Shown here piece by piece: positions 36,823-49,861 of a DNA stretch of 64,000 nucleotides. Positions within the stretch are counted from its first letter, which is position 1, and each line of letters opens with the position of its first letter. A program made the translations under genes and the position numbers. This DNA comes from Phocoena phocoena (Eukaryota > Chordata > Mammalia > Artiodactyla > Phocoenidae), in assembly GCF_963924675.1 (NCBI RefSeq), contig NC_089222.1, forward strand, positions 135,682,281-135,746,280, given 5' to 3'. A model generated the notes under the pieces. It did not search any database and was not told the origin of the DNA. It saw only the letters and a list, made by a program, of their open reading frames with translations.

Positions 36823-37715
36823 ACTTTTAAGGATATGATGAGACACTAACTTAAGAAAATACTGGTCTTTGAAAAAAACAAAAAAACAAAAAACAAAACA
36901 CTTATGTAACTGTTGCATCTCTCAGGCATTGTTTACGCTGTAGGTTTTAGCCAAATTTTACTTAGCAGAAAAAATCATCTATTTGCAAGACTTTATTTTC
37001 CCAGAGATGGATGAAAGTAAAATTTCAATCTAAATGAAGTAAAACTTGTTTAACAGACTGAATTGTGCAAATGTGGTTTAAAATTTTCCATACCAAAGTA
37101 AGGAGAGACCAATTATTCTCATAGAGCACTTAGAGCAGAATATATGCTAAGATATCACGAATAAGATATACTGTCTGCACTGCCAAATCTTGGTAGGCCT
37201 TCTTACCCTGAAGTAGAAGACTTGCTCATTTTAAAGTTTTTTCTCTCTCTGTAATCCCTACTTCCATTTTAAAAAACTGAATTTGTAGACATTGTATAAT
37301 CAATTATGTACTGAAAATCGCTAACATGTGCTTGTTTCAGGGCAAGTTCATTTGCCAGGTTCGTTTTGTTAGCATGAGCCTATGGATTCTGAATGCTGAA
37401 AGAAAGGAAGAAGAATGTTTCCTGTAGCTATTCTTGTACCACCAGTATATGGAATGTTGGGAAAAAGTTTGTTCCAGTTGTTTTTTTCTTTTTTTCCTAC
37501 TTTGAAGTTTAAGTGAACCATACTCAAACGACCACCAAGTCTGTCTTTATAAAGTTGTATGTCATGATTATATTGTACATGATTATGGGGGAGAAAATGA
37601 AGTAAACATTGCTGATGATCCCCAGATTTACTGACCAAATTAAGATCATTTATATAGTTTGGAAATTAGCATCCCCTAAGCAGCATTTGATCGACTAAGC
37701 TGAACAGGTGATAGT

Positions 37716-37769
37716 CTAATACTAAATATTGGACTTTTTGCCATGTATTCACTTGGAATTTTCATGTTT
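37716..37769 (+). repeat. duplicate of the SLC5A3 last-helix coding segment in the 3' UTR
   Basis: These 54 bases match 36751-36804 (codons 696-713) with three substitutions and no gaps. The copy keeps an open frame continuing to TAG at 37824-37826: 36 codons, hydrophobic, reading LILNIGLFAMYSLGIFMF at its start. Weaker similarity extends about 20 bases upstream with a 2-base gap. Confidence 0.9.
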
Positions 37770-38859
37770 TCATACTTCATTAATTCTCTAGCTTTGTTCT
37801 TGTCATTTGGTAATATTCTTTATTAGCCAGGTACCTTCCCAAGTGGATCCATTTGGAAGATATGTCCGGAAATTTGAAGAAGAATTAATTCTGCCTTTGT
37901 GCTGGGTTGCCCTACTTGATTAGATCGTGAGATATTGCAGTTGAGTTTTTAGAGTGAAAATTTAATTCTGAGATCATATTGTATCCTTGATAAGTCTTTT
38001 TTCCCCTATTTACTTTTTTTTTCAAAAGACTTGCCATGTGTACACAGCCTCTACATTTTTGTTTAAAAAGTTAACAGTGACTTAGAGTGTGATGATATTT
38101 TGATGCAAACTGACCATCAGTAACAGAAAACTCAAGAGTGCATGCTTTGCCATTGGTGGATTGTCAGTATAGTTTTTCTGTAGAATGGATAGCATGTTCA
38201 AGAGGTGCCATGAACAAGAACTTCTACGGGTTTCGTAGTGTGTCTTGTAGAGGAGATTACAGGACTTGCGTTAACTGTAGGACCCTCTATCTTGACCTGG
38301 CTTCGTACCCAGTTACAGCCTTCCTGGAAGAGAATCCATTTTTCACAGGGTGATTCCCTTCATGAGGACAGGGTACAAAAGACGTTTGAGAAGAGCTCTA
38401 CAGATTAGGTAGTTCTTTGTGTGTCCTGTCCTTTTTCCTCCATGACAGATGAAGGAAACTAATTGTGTATGTACTTTGACTTTTCTGTAATCTCTGATAT
38501 TTTTTAAATTGCATGATTTTATTAACCTTTATTCTTCAGGGGAAAATTATTACTTTTTTAGATATTTTTGTAGATTTTGAATCAAAACTCAGTCCTAATG
38601 ACTTTAAATTTTTTTGTATTTATAAACTAGTTTCATTATGATGGATTTGATTAGTTCAAAGTTGATTTTAGAAATTGTCAGGTAGCATAATGTCTTCCCA
38701 TCTCCAGGGGGCTTTCTGAAGGACTGAGTCTGTAGATGAAAAAAATAATTCATGTACAAATAGTATGATTTCTGAGAGCTTATTAGAGTGCCTTGTGGAA
38801 TTTTGTTCTCAATTTCATTCTTAAGGTTTATAAGCTGGGGGCCAAATAAAAATAAGGAC

Positions 38860-38960
38860 CATCCTTTTCTTGTGTGGAGGCTGAGGCTGTGACATGTCCA
38901 AGGTTACAAAGTTTGTTGGGAAGAACAGAAAACCAGGTGTCCAAATCTGGATTCATGGTT
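38860..38960 (-). repeat. MIR SINE relic in the 3' UTR
   Basis: ggctgaggctgtgacatgtc, then caaggttacaaagtttgttg and caggtgtccaaatctggatt follow reverse-complement MIR order. Short and diverged. Confidence 0.5.
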
Positions 38961-41900
38961 TGTCCTCTTCTTTTTTCAAAGGAACTGTTCTTCCTTTGAG
39001 ACAGCCTTTTGATATTTGGGGAAATAACAGGATCTTAGATTTTTCAAATTGACATGAAGTTGTAGGAATTACAATTTTTCTTTGACTCTGAACACCTTGC
39101 TGTGGAACTCAGCAGTGAGGATTGACATATTGGCTGAGCAGCCTTCTTACCCCTTCTATTAAAAGCATAAATGAATAGGTGGTATTTAAGTGGATTTTTC
39201 CCCCCTTTATTTAATGTTGACTCCTAATAGTTTGGGATATTAGCATCCCCCTACCTTCTCTCTGCTGTTGTCTTAGTATGATACATAAAATACATCATCT
39301 TGTGTCTATTCATGTGTATATAGCAGTAAGTCAAGTTTAGAGTACTAATGTTTGTAAATAAGGAATGATTATTAGCATATCCATTAGGATTGTTTATTCT
39401 TGCCAGTATAAACATTTTATTTAGACTGAAGTCCCTGAAGCTTGCCCTTCTTATTGCTTCCCAGTAATAGATAATGTGCTTGAATAAGTATGTGAATTCC
39501 TGATTGCAACTTCATTTCAGGGGACCATTCTTCAGTCTGTATTTCATTAGAATGATTGTTCATGGAATGATACATGGTCTGTCTTAAAGCTAGCAAAATA
39601 GTCATACTTTACACTAACTAAATGGGTCCTAAATGATGACATTGATACCTAGACATTAACATGTATATGTTTTCATATTGGCTCAAGCTGAGGTTCAGAA
39701 TTGGCTAAGAGTAATTGACTACAGTAGTTAGCTACGAGTCAGAATGAAGCGAGGACACTGGTGTTCAAAGGTGGAGAAAAATATTGTCTTATCTGCTGTT
39801 AATGGTATCTCCAGTTCTTAGATTTTTGTCCTCTCAGGCAATCTTAGTCTCCAGATCTGATGAGAAGAGCTTATTACCCTGACATGCAGAATGATTATTG
39901 GTTCCTTTGTGGTACCTCTAATTTCCCTGTTCATCTCAGAATATTTTGTCCTCCCACCCAAGACAGTAAGCAGCTTTTGAAACAGCTGAGCCAGCCTTTT
40001 CCCCCAGCCTTTCTTTCCTGGTGAGGTTATCACTCTTATCTTTTGGTTAGAGAAGCATCAAGCAGTAGCAATGGTGCTGTGTCCTTTGGCCTAGATCCAG
40101 CAGATCTGATCTCCCAAGGCTTCTTTTTCACTTGGCTCAAAGGATCCATTGTCTGTTTGCGCAAAGAGGCTGGCCTGGGTCACAAAGCCCTAGCTCTTGG
40201 GGATGGCAAGTCAAGTAATTAGTGGGGGCCCATCACTTCATGAAACTTCACATTTTAAGAATTGAGTGGGAAGGTTGTTACTCAGTTCTCTAACCTGAGG
40301 CTAAGTGGGGGCTTGAAAGTCTTGTCCAGGGTGATTAGAACCTTTAAGTCTCTACATTTCTCAGTCCATTGCTGTCTTCCCTATATTGGGTGTGTGGATC
40401 TTCCCCTCTCTAGACATCATTTAGTGTAGCTTATGGGTTATTCTCATTCTTTACCACCCTATAGAGCTGCTATATTATTAGCTATTAAAAGCTTAGACCC
40501 ATCAATGTTCCCACTTGGCAGTATTCAGCTTACTTGCTTTTCTTATACTTTACTCCCATATGTCATTTTCATCTGAGGTATGATGGCTGAAAATGACCAC
40601 ATGGGTATCTAGTAGTGACACCTCAGCATTTCCTGAGTTTGGGTTGAGAGATGTATAAAGACCATTGTTGTTAAATTACGTGAGTATGGAGACTTGCCAG
40701 GACAAAATTTTCTTAAGAAGTCAGAAACACTATTAAGTGAGATGCTGAGAAGTACCTGGGTGATGCAGACTTAACAGAAGACAAAATTAGCTTAAAATGT
40801 GTTAGATGTAGAATCATATTCATTGAACTCTAGAACTTGAGGTATCTTTGCTATCAGCTAGTTTAAACCCCTCCGCATATAGATTAGGGTACAGTGAATA
40901 AGATCAAGCTTGTTAAACCCTGGTTTGATGTTAAATATTGTAAAGTATGAGTTTATTAACATACTTGAGGTTAAAATGACTGATATTTCATAATGATACT
41001 TTAGTAGAAAAAAATGCTTTTAGGTTTCAGTATTCATAAGATTTATCATTAGCCAGGCGTTAAATTAAGTCATTTTAATGTTGACATTAGCCTGAGCAGA
41101 CTTTACAAATGGGATATATTCCTGTTTGTGTGTATGCCTACCTACCATTCAGAGAGACTGTTTTCCCCCTTTGTCTTCCCTCACATTGCTTTAATTATTC
41201 ACCTATTCTTTCAACACTTAACAGATTCCTATTTTGATCTTTTGTCAGCTTAATTCACTTTGTTTCAGGCTTATTGTCATGGTGTGCAGAAGTGCTGCTT
41301 TGCCCCATATTTGAAGGTCTGGATCCAAATAGTGATTCACTAAATATAGTTGTGTTTAAATATACTAAATTTCTATTAGCTTAAACTGTTCTCAAGAATT
41401 GTTTTCTTAGACTTTGTGTTCACTAATAATAAAAGCCCTTAATAATTCATCAGTATTTTATTCTCGAAACTCATTTTTCAAAAATTAGGAGGCAAGAATA
41501 GTTAAATTCACACCAGTCCCTTTGAAATGATGGTGTCACAATGTAGAGAGGAATGGAGTTTGTTTTGATGCCGAAAAGCCTTGTTCTTGCAGTAATTAAA
41601 GGTAAAAAGTTGGAACTAGTCAGTTGGCATATAGAGAAACCCTTTTGTACTAGTTAGGTATGAAGCTGGATTACAAAAGAAGTAATCTTTTGATCACTAC
41701 ATTTGGTTTTCTTGGTTGACTTAACTCAGGGCTGCAAACCCCTTTTCCTCCATTAAGCTAACTTCTCTTAATTTGGTATGCTTTTTGTCAAACTCTCACC
41801 TCTGTTGGAAGAGTAGATAGATACTCAACTACTTTGACTCCAGAACAGAATTTAGCTAGGGTTCAAAATAATTGATGGGCTTTGCCAGCACTGGGTCCCA

Positions 41901-44900
41901 CACCATTATTCACGTTGTCATATAAATGTTTTTATTTAAACTTCTCTCCAGTGCTGGGAATAAGGCTTTAAACTACTGATTCACCTTTAAAGGAATGTTA
42001 AGAGAATTGATATAATTTATGTTTGTTTCCATCTCAAATCCTTTATAAAAGATAGGATTTAGCTTATTGTTTTGGGTTAAGCACCCCATTTATCTGATAA
42101 CCAACAGGCTTAACCATTGGCATATAGTCTTTTACTCAGAAGTAAACAGAAAAGGTTTGATGTATCTGTATCATTACTCATCTCATGCACTTTACTTTTT
42201 CGGGGAGAACCATAATCTGAGACTTGACTTAAACCAATAACCTTAATTTAGGTAATGACTTTTAAAAGTTTGGTTTGGTTACCTGGATACATAGTGTGTT
42301 TGCAGAGAGGGATGCTAGACTAAGTAAGTCAAGACAAAGCACGGTGGTCTCAGATTCTTGTTAGTGTAGGAGCAGTGCTTTGCTCTCCTCAGAGAAGCCC
42401 TGTATTATAACTGTTGCCCAGGATAATGGAGCCCCCCACCCCAGTTCAAGACAGTTTACAGTAAGTGAACTCTGTCATTGAGGGAAATACATTTTCCAGT
42501 GATTTCGGCAACAGCACAAGTTGACAGTAGATAACCACACCTTTGTTGGAGACTTATATTGGAAATTCACCTTGTACCCTAGTGCTGCTGGATAAAGGAG
42601 TGTTTACTTTTTTTACTGCCTCTGGACAAACTACTCTGGATAATTTTCCAATATATCAGTGTAGCCTATACCTCTATAAGTGGAATGTTCCTTAATAACC
42701 CACTTTTTTGTTACACTAGTTGGAAACTGAAATTAAGCTCATTGCTATCTATATTATTGAAACCCCCAACTGGCAAAGGCCATTCTGTAGGGTATATTCC
42801 ATAATATAATCATCTTCTGAAATTTATGTTTTGATTAGTGCCTTCTGGCTGCCAATACTGAATCTGCTAGTTCACACCTTTCCCTTTCTTGATAGATAAC
42901 TCTTATTTGTTACAGTTCCTCTTTTTAAATATTGTTATAGCTAGTGAAGAAAATACATTTATATTTACATACTTTATATGCAGCCTCTGTTTAAGTTCAA
43001 GGAACCAGGTAAGTCTGGTTTGTGTTGCAGCTTAAATGTTATTTATTCATCTGTATTTGTTTCTTTTATATCCTTAATTAAAAATTTAAGGTTACTTAGT
43101 CTGTGAGTATATTTTAACTTTATCATTTTCCAGTGTAGGTTGGATAGGCATATCTGAGAACATATATGTGACAACCGTTTCACATTCCATGATGAGGAAA
43201 AAGCTGAAAGTAAGTGTCCATAGAAAGCACAAAACCATGTTCCCTCATATTTGTAACTCCACATGTAGAAAGCACAAGACTAACAGTATTCTCATTGTCC
43301 CACAAGTGCTAGGCATAAAAAGCCCACCATGGGTTTGTCTCGAGTTGTCAGGATGGGGACCGCAGTACTGAAAACCCTAGACAGTGAGGTACCTAAGATA
43401 GGGGTCCTGAATCATAAGGGATTCAGTGTTCTAATCTGAGTACGTTTGTACTGCTTTGGTGGAGGAGAGAATACCAATGTCAAGAATGCTGCAATTGTAT
43501 TGGGGGGTTACTAGCTAAAATGGGGTCTGTGGGCTCTTTCCTACAATCTGGAACTTGAGAAACAGGGACAGACTTCTAGGCTTTTGGTGGGTGGAACATT
43601 TTGACAAACTTCTGCTTTAAGCTGTAGAGCCATTGGATTGTTTTTTTTTAATCATAAATCTTTAGAAAATTTTACCTCCCGTCAGTAGTACCTTGAAAAC
43701 ATGGAGAAATCTCACATTTTAATAGGGCAAATACTAATCTTTAATCTTTGCGTAAATTTAATCTAAACTTAATGAAGTTATTTTTTCATATGCTTCACTG
43801 CACTTCGTTTTAATAGAGCAGAATTTGATCCAAGTGTTACGAGCATCAAACTAACTGAGACAGATCTGCCAAATGAAGTGCTTTGCTTTTCACAATGGTT
43901 GTAAGAGTCTAAAGGATTCTTTTGCCTGTCTCATTACCCGCTTCAAGACTAGATTAGATGAAATCTGTGAATATGCATGCAAAAGAAGAAAATAATGTGT
44001 TTTCTTGAACTCGACATTATCCTTATTTTACTCCTCACTTTCTACACCTGAATAGTCCCTGTTTGTAAACAATGAATAAATACATTTGTGTCTTGGATTT
44101 TGCCTGTATGTCAAAAGATGGAAGGACTCTCAGGATGGAGAGAAGTGGCTAGCTTTGTTCCCACTCTCCTCTATTTTGTATGTTTATCTTCTTAGGGATA
44201 ATCATCTTTAATAATATATGGAATGAAGATTAAAGCTGGTATAGACTAATGGAACATGTTTCAGAAGAATTAACCTGAGCACTTTGAGGGAGAGACTTAC
44301 GCCCTCTAGCCAAAAGTCGCCAGGTTGTGGACCTGCAGCATTTTTTAAGAATGTAAAACCTCAGGCTTCAGTGGGGTTACTGGAGAGGAGTACCAGAAAT
44401 GCAGGAGAAAGGAGAGGTTTGAGGAACATCTTTGGCTTAGCAATATGTGATAAGGCAAAGCAGTAATAACCTGTTAGTCCTGTGTAGAATGTGTTCTGTA
44501 CCTTTAAATTTTGTTTTTAAATTTAAAATAGTTTTTAAGAACTTAAAGGATGCTTTTGAAGATTCCTTTGGCAGAATATCTTTCATCTGTAATTCCATGG
44601 AAAATTGCTTTAATTAGTCTAGGTGAAAGTAGTCCTAGCGGTGTAAATATGTATAAATAGAATTTTCTAATTTCACTGTGAGATCTCTAACTTTTGAGTG
44701 GCAAACAGATCAACAGGTCTTTTGCTCATGGACTTTTCTGTGGGGTTGTTAAAATGCAAAAGCTTTATTTTTTAAATAATGACATATTACATTAGTGTCA
44801 GATGATGGTATGGAATCTGTTGCCCTGCTTTCCCCCACCAATAATGCTTCAGTTTATAGATTGCCAACAGAGTTCCAAAATAAAGCGAGGATTTACCCAT

Positions 44901-45926
44901 TCTTTGCTTGGACATCCCATTTTCTGTTGCCTGGACCTATGTTGGCAATCACATATGAACTATGTTATGCTTCTCAGTGCTTCTTCTCCTTTTTTTTTTT
45001 TTTTTGATAAGGTGGATATCAAAAATAGTTGCTGTGCAAAAGTTAGTAGTCTTCTTCAAGAAGAAAACCAATTCCTTTTCTAATATCCTGTGAAATTGCT
45101 TCATTCATTCCTTTATTTTTAAGCCAAATGTCAGCAGAGTACTGCTGCTTTTATCTAGTAATTTTGATATGTAAGTATTAATGCATTTTTAAAAGACGTC
45201 TACATTGAAAAATGTTTTTCCCAGTGTCCTGCCTCCTAAGCTTTGTTCAAATGTTCTGTGAGAGACCAGTCTGTGCACTGGGGTTGTGTATTGTATACAT
45301 GGATTGTTTTGTCAGTTATGCATTGTAGACCAAATGTGATTTTAAATGAAGTTGTTGGGTTATTGGTGAGTTTTTTGAATTGTAAACTGATTTCCAGGGT
45401 ACCTTCATTGTCCACAGCATTTTTTTTTTTTTTAAGGCTTGACTGATCAGGTCCATCTCACTGTACAATGTTTTAGTTGCAAGCAGAAAGTAGAATTTGA
45501 TATAAACCAGGTTACTTCCATATTGAAAGGAATACAATTAAAATTGTAGATTTAGGATTGTTAACCATACATGACAATTCTAACTTGACTTATTCTAACC
45601 TATTGTATACAATCTTATTTTTTAAATTGTAGACATGTATGATCTTGGTTTAATGTGTTTTTAAAAGTGTTAACTGTTTAAAAATGAAAAAAATGAAGCA
45701 AATCTGCTAAAGAGCTGTCAGTTTTCATTACTGACTCTGTAAAATACACTGTTCTTTGTGTACTATGTGTTATTTTGCCAGCTGCTGCATTAGCCTTTAA
45801 AAGTATTTGGAAACTTAAGATGAACTACATTTCTTGCAAAGTATATTCCTTTCTGTGGTATTTTGTCCTGTAACTGAAGTATAGTAATTATTTTATGGAA
45901 ATGTTAGCACTTCTGTACCAACTTTG

Positions 45927-45932
45927 AATAAA
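45927..45932 (+). terminator. SLC5A3: SLC5A3 poly(A) signal (AATAAA)
   Basis: AATAAA, followed by cacttctgtgacttaag; cleavage is expected near 45945-45955. The resulting exon (34327 to about 45950, 11.6 kb) agrees with the known size of SLC5A3 mRNA. Two overlapping AATAAA hexamers at 46133-46142 could serve as a backup. Confidence 0.7.
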
Positions 45933-46154
45933 ATGAAAAATTTACACTTCTGTGACTTAAGTATTTTCAGTATGAACGCATGTCTACCCTCAAAAGGTTG
46001 TATCTCAGTTCCTTTTCTCTTGGCTCATGAAGAGTTCCAGTGGGTTTCCCCCACCAATTATTGCCATTCTTTACCTTGGAAAACATGGACTTGCAAATAC
46101 TGACTGAGAATTGAGTTGTATATAAAACATTGAATAAATAAAAATATTCTTGGT

Positions 46155-49060
46155 TTTTTCATTTCTAATTTTGAGATAATTCCAAATTATAGGAAAGGTG
46201 CAAGAATAGGTTGAAGAACCCAGGAATCATTTTCATCCAGATTCACAGAGGTTAACATTCTGCCACAGTTGCTTTGTCATTCTCTCATCAGACACTTTCC
46301 TGAACGGTTTGAAAACATAAGTCACAGACATCATTCCCCTTTACCTTCTAAGTACTTAGGGATATATTTCTTAAGGATAATCACAATATAATCAAAATCT
46401 GGAAAGTAACTGGTACGATATTTTAATCTAAAGTCTTTATTCAAATGTTGCTGTTTCAATAATGTTCTTTTATAGCAACTTTTTTTTTTAAGTTTGGAAA
46501 CCAGTTCATTGCATTTAGCTCTTATGTCTATCTCCTTTAGTCTGAAATAGTTCCTCAGCTGTTCTTTTTGTCTTTTGTGGTATTGATATTTTTGAAGTGT
46601 AGAGGCCAGTCATTTTGTGAATGCCGCCCCTATTTAGGGTTGTTTCCTCATGATTTGATTCACACTATATTTTTGGCAGGACTACAACGTAAACAATAAT
46701 ATGTCCTCAGAGCCTCACACTGAGAGGCATGTGTTGTGTTGTCTCATTATTATTGACATTAACTTTGATACTTGATTGGGGTGGTACCTACCAGGTCTCT
46801 CCACTGTCTAGTTAATGTTTTCCCCTTTGGTAGTAAGTAAATTGTGGGGAGATAATTAGAGTTTATGTAAATAACTTATTCCTCATCAAACTTGAATCCC
46901 TAGTTTTGGCATCCATTGATAATTCTTTTTTTTTTTTTTAAATTATTTATTTTTGGCTGTGTTGGGTCTTTGTTGCTGTGCGCGGGCTTTCTTTAGTTGT
47001 GGTGAGCGGGGGCTACTCTTCGTTGAGGTGTTCAGGCTTCTCATTGCGGTGGCTTCTCTCGTTGTGGAGCACGGGCTCTAGGCGCATGGGCTTCAGTAGT
47101 TGTGGCTCGCGGGCTCTAGAGCACAGGCTCAGTAGTTGTGGCACATGGGCTTAGTTGCTCTGTGGCATGTGGGATCTTCCCAGACCAGGGCTTGAACCTG
47201 TGTCCCCTGCATTGGCAGGAGGATTCTTAACCACTGTGCCACCAGGGAAGCCCCATTGATAATTCTTGCCTCAGTAAGTTATTACTGTGGTGGTGTGAAA
47301 CAGTGATTTTTCTAACTTTTTTTTTACTATACTGAAATCAAGAGTTTCCCCTTTTCCCCATTTATTTATCAGTTTGAACTCATGTATTATTTAGTGGGTT
47401 ATAATTCATTACTGTCATTATTTTGCTCAGATGTTTCCAGATTTAGCTAGCAGGTCTCCCTTCAGGCTAGTTTGTGTCCTGTGGCACGTTCTATCGTTTT
47501 TTGAGTACTTCCTTATTTTCCAGCACAATAAAGTGTTACAGGCTCATCTTGTACTTTCCCTGACCCATTCAGGATCAGGCATTTAGTAGGGTATGGTATT
47601 TAGAAACTAAGGTCTGGGTGTGCTCATTCTTACAGAGGTAAACATGGTCAGTGTACAGAACTAAGAAGTTCGCGTACACATATCCTGATGCCTCCAGTTG
47701 TAAACCAGCACCAGAGGTTTCTTTTTAGCCTCCCCTTTCTATGTTTGTATCTCCCTTCTCCAACAGCAAGAAATCTGATAATACTGACACATTTACTTAT
47801 TTTTTTTCAATTTTACAGTGCCTTAGAATTAAAGTTTTTGCAGTCTAAAAGTGTTGTTATTCTACTCATTTGTCTGAAAGTTTGGCTGAATATAGAATTC
47901 TGGATTGGGAAGTAGTTTCCTTCAGAAATGTGTAAACATAAGGCCATTCTTTTCTAGCTTCTAATCCCTGTGTTTTAAAATTTCATGATCATGTTCCTTG
48001 AAGAAAGCTTTTCTTTCACTGGTACTAGCCCTCAGTGGCCTCTTTCAATTTGTCAACCCCGTGTCCTTCAGTTTGGGGGTAATTTTTCTCTTCTTTTGGA
48101 ACTTTTGTTCTTGTCTTGGATCTTCTGGACTGGTCCACTTGGTTTCATACAGTTTTTTAATTTTCACCTTTGTCTTTTTGGTCTTTCTAGAGGTGTATCT
48201 AAACTTTATCTTCCAACCCTTATGTTAAAAAAGAATTTCTTTAAAATTTCTGTCAGGTTTTTAATTTTTAAGAGATCCTTTGTTCCCCAAATCTTTCTTT
48301 TTTATAGCCTTGTTCTTTTTTCATGTATGCTGTATTTTCTCATCTTTGAAGATGCTAAAGTTTTCTCCTTCTGCATTGTTTCTTCCAGTTTTTATTTTGT
48401 TTGTGTTGGTCTCACATGTTAAAGGCTTTTCACAAATGTGTTCTGATCTTTGGTGGTTTGCTTATGTTTAACGGGGTGGACTAAAAAATGCTCTGAGTGT
48501 GTGGGTGGAGCTTGTCGGCCTCATTGTTGGGCCTTCAGGGCCTGGCTGTTGGTTGAATGACTACTGCAGTCTCTTTAGAACAGATCAGATTCCCCACAGA
48601 AGGTTCTTTGAATGATAAAAGGCCTTGGGCCATCATTCTGGAAGCCAGTTGGGAGGAAGAGCACAGGGGTCTTCAGCATGCAGTGTGCCTTTTTTTCTTA
48701 ATTCCTTTTTGGTATAATATCTCCTCTTACAGCTGTGCCTGTGTCCTGCAGTCCATGTACTTTTCTGTTTTACTCACTCCAGAGAATCAGCCTCCGAACA
48801 TGCATCTAGAGGTCCAACCAACTTTCATAAACTTTCAACCAACTTTATTTTAGTCCCCCACTCACCCCTATTTTCCGAGGTGTACTCAGTGTTGCCAATT
48901 CCCAGATCTTTTGGGGAATTCTACAGTGTAAATATGGTTGACTCTTGGTTTTCCCCATTGCTGCTTTTCTCCATCTGCTTTTTTTCTAAAATTGAATTGC
49001 TGTTTTCCCCTCCTTTCTCCCTCATTCTTGCAGAGTTGTACGTTAAAAAAACAAACAAAG
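46155..49060. repeat. old L1M-type 3' UTR relic, interrupted by a SINE
   Basis: Ordered blocks of an ancient L1M 3' UTR: ggttaacattctgccacagt, gaagtgtagaggccagtcat, gacattaactttgatacttg, caggctcatcttgtactttc, ggctgaatatagaattctgg, aaactttatcttccaaccct and gctctgagtgtgtgggtgg. A CHR SINE at 46928-47252 splits it. Same source as 24840-26080. The right end is approximate. Confidence 0.7.
46928..47252 (-). mobile_element. CHR-type tRNA SINE, long form
   Basis: Antisense copy of about 325 bases with the central region (tagttgtggctcgcgggctc and neighbours) that the short forms lack. Ends gccaccagggaagccc. Perfect 15-base target duplication ccattgataattctt at 46913-46927 and 47253-47267. Confidence 0.95.
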
Positions 49061-49636
49061 AAAACACTCCTTTACAGTAGTTCTAGTAGGTTTTCAGGAG
49101 GGAGCATAACTTAAGCATGCTTATGTTGAATACTCCAACTTACTGGGAAATCCTGGTATCCACTCTTCACTTAGCATTTGAAGCTTAAAATTTCGGAGCC
49201 TGTTGCCAGTTTCTGCCTTATCCTAAAAGAACATGTTGTCAACCAGAAGCACAGTGGGAGTTTAAAAATTCTGCTTATCTTAGGAGTTATATGTGACCTC
49301 TAAGTTTGAATGCAGTACTCCAGGGTAGATGCTGCTGATTTTAGACTGGAAGGAGAAATAAACACAACAAAATGAGGGCTATCGTTACTTTGGGTTTTAC
49401 TCTCCTTCCAATTCTAATTTGAAATTTTATTGTCATGCCCTATGGCAGATTCTCTGTAAAATATTATTGTCTCTACATAGGGCTTGCTGACTCAGTTACC
49501 AGATTTCATAGGTTTTTGGAGGCTGAGTTTTGTTTTAATATTCTCTGGTACGCTCTAGGAGTCGAATGTCCATTGGTTTTATTAGTCCCAAGAATCTTCA
49601 GAAGTTTGGAGGCACCTTTACGTGTCTCTCACTATG
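49061..49636. other. intron sequence, no gene seen
   Basis: No supported gene; contains the left target duplication ctctcactatg at 49626-49636 of the following SINE pair. Confidence 0.5.
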
Positions 49637-49861
49637 GTTTTTTGTTTTTGTTTTTGGTTTTGGTTTTTTTGCGGTACGCGGGCCTCTCACTGTTGTGGCC
49701 TCTCTCGTTGCGGAGCACAGGCTCCGGACGCGCAGGCTCAGCGGCCATGGCTCACGGGCCCAGCCGCTCCACGGCATGTGGGATCTTCCCGTACCGTGGC
49801 ACGAACCCGCGTCCCCTGCATCGGCAGGCGGACTCTCAACCACTGCGCCACCAGGGAAGCC
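49637..49861 (-). mobile_element. CHR-type tRNA SINE (short form), nested in the tail of the next SINE
   Basis: Antisense short copy with a T/G-rich tail (49637-49669), gcggtacgcgggcctctcac and end gccaccagggaagccc at 49861. It abuts the T tail of the long SINE, so it landed in that tail. Its own target duplication is lost in the homopolymer. Confidence 0.92.

Larger units (their letters stand above)
36823..45950 (+). other. SLC5A3: SLC5A3 3' UTR, about 9.1 kb
   Basis: The long AT-rich stretch after the SLC5A3 stop contains no young transposon, although SINEs and LINEs are common on both sides; this fits a retained long UTR and the very long human SLC5A3 mRNA. It carries a duplicate of the coding 3' end (37716-37769), a MIR relic (about 38860-38960) and many AT-rich segments. 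A possible earlier poly(A) signal is at 44075-44080. The end is set by the AATAAA at 45927-45932. Confidence 0.8.

Noticed and set aside
47985..48471. Open hydrophobic frame of 145 codons resembling a membrane protein.
   Set aside because: It lies inside an ancient L1M 3' UTR relic that is T-rich on this strand; T-rich codons give Phe/Leu/Ser-rich peptides by composition.
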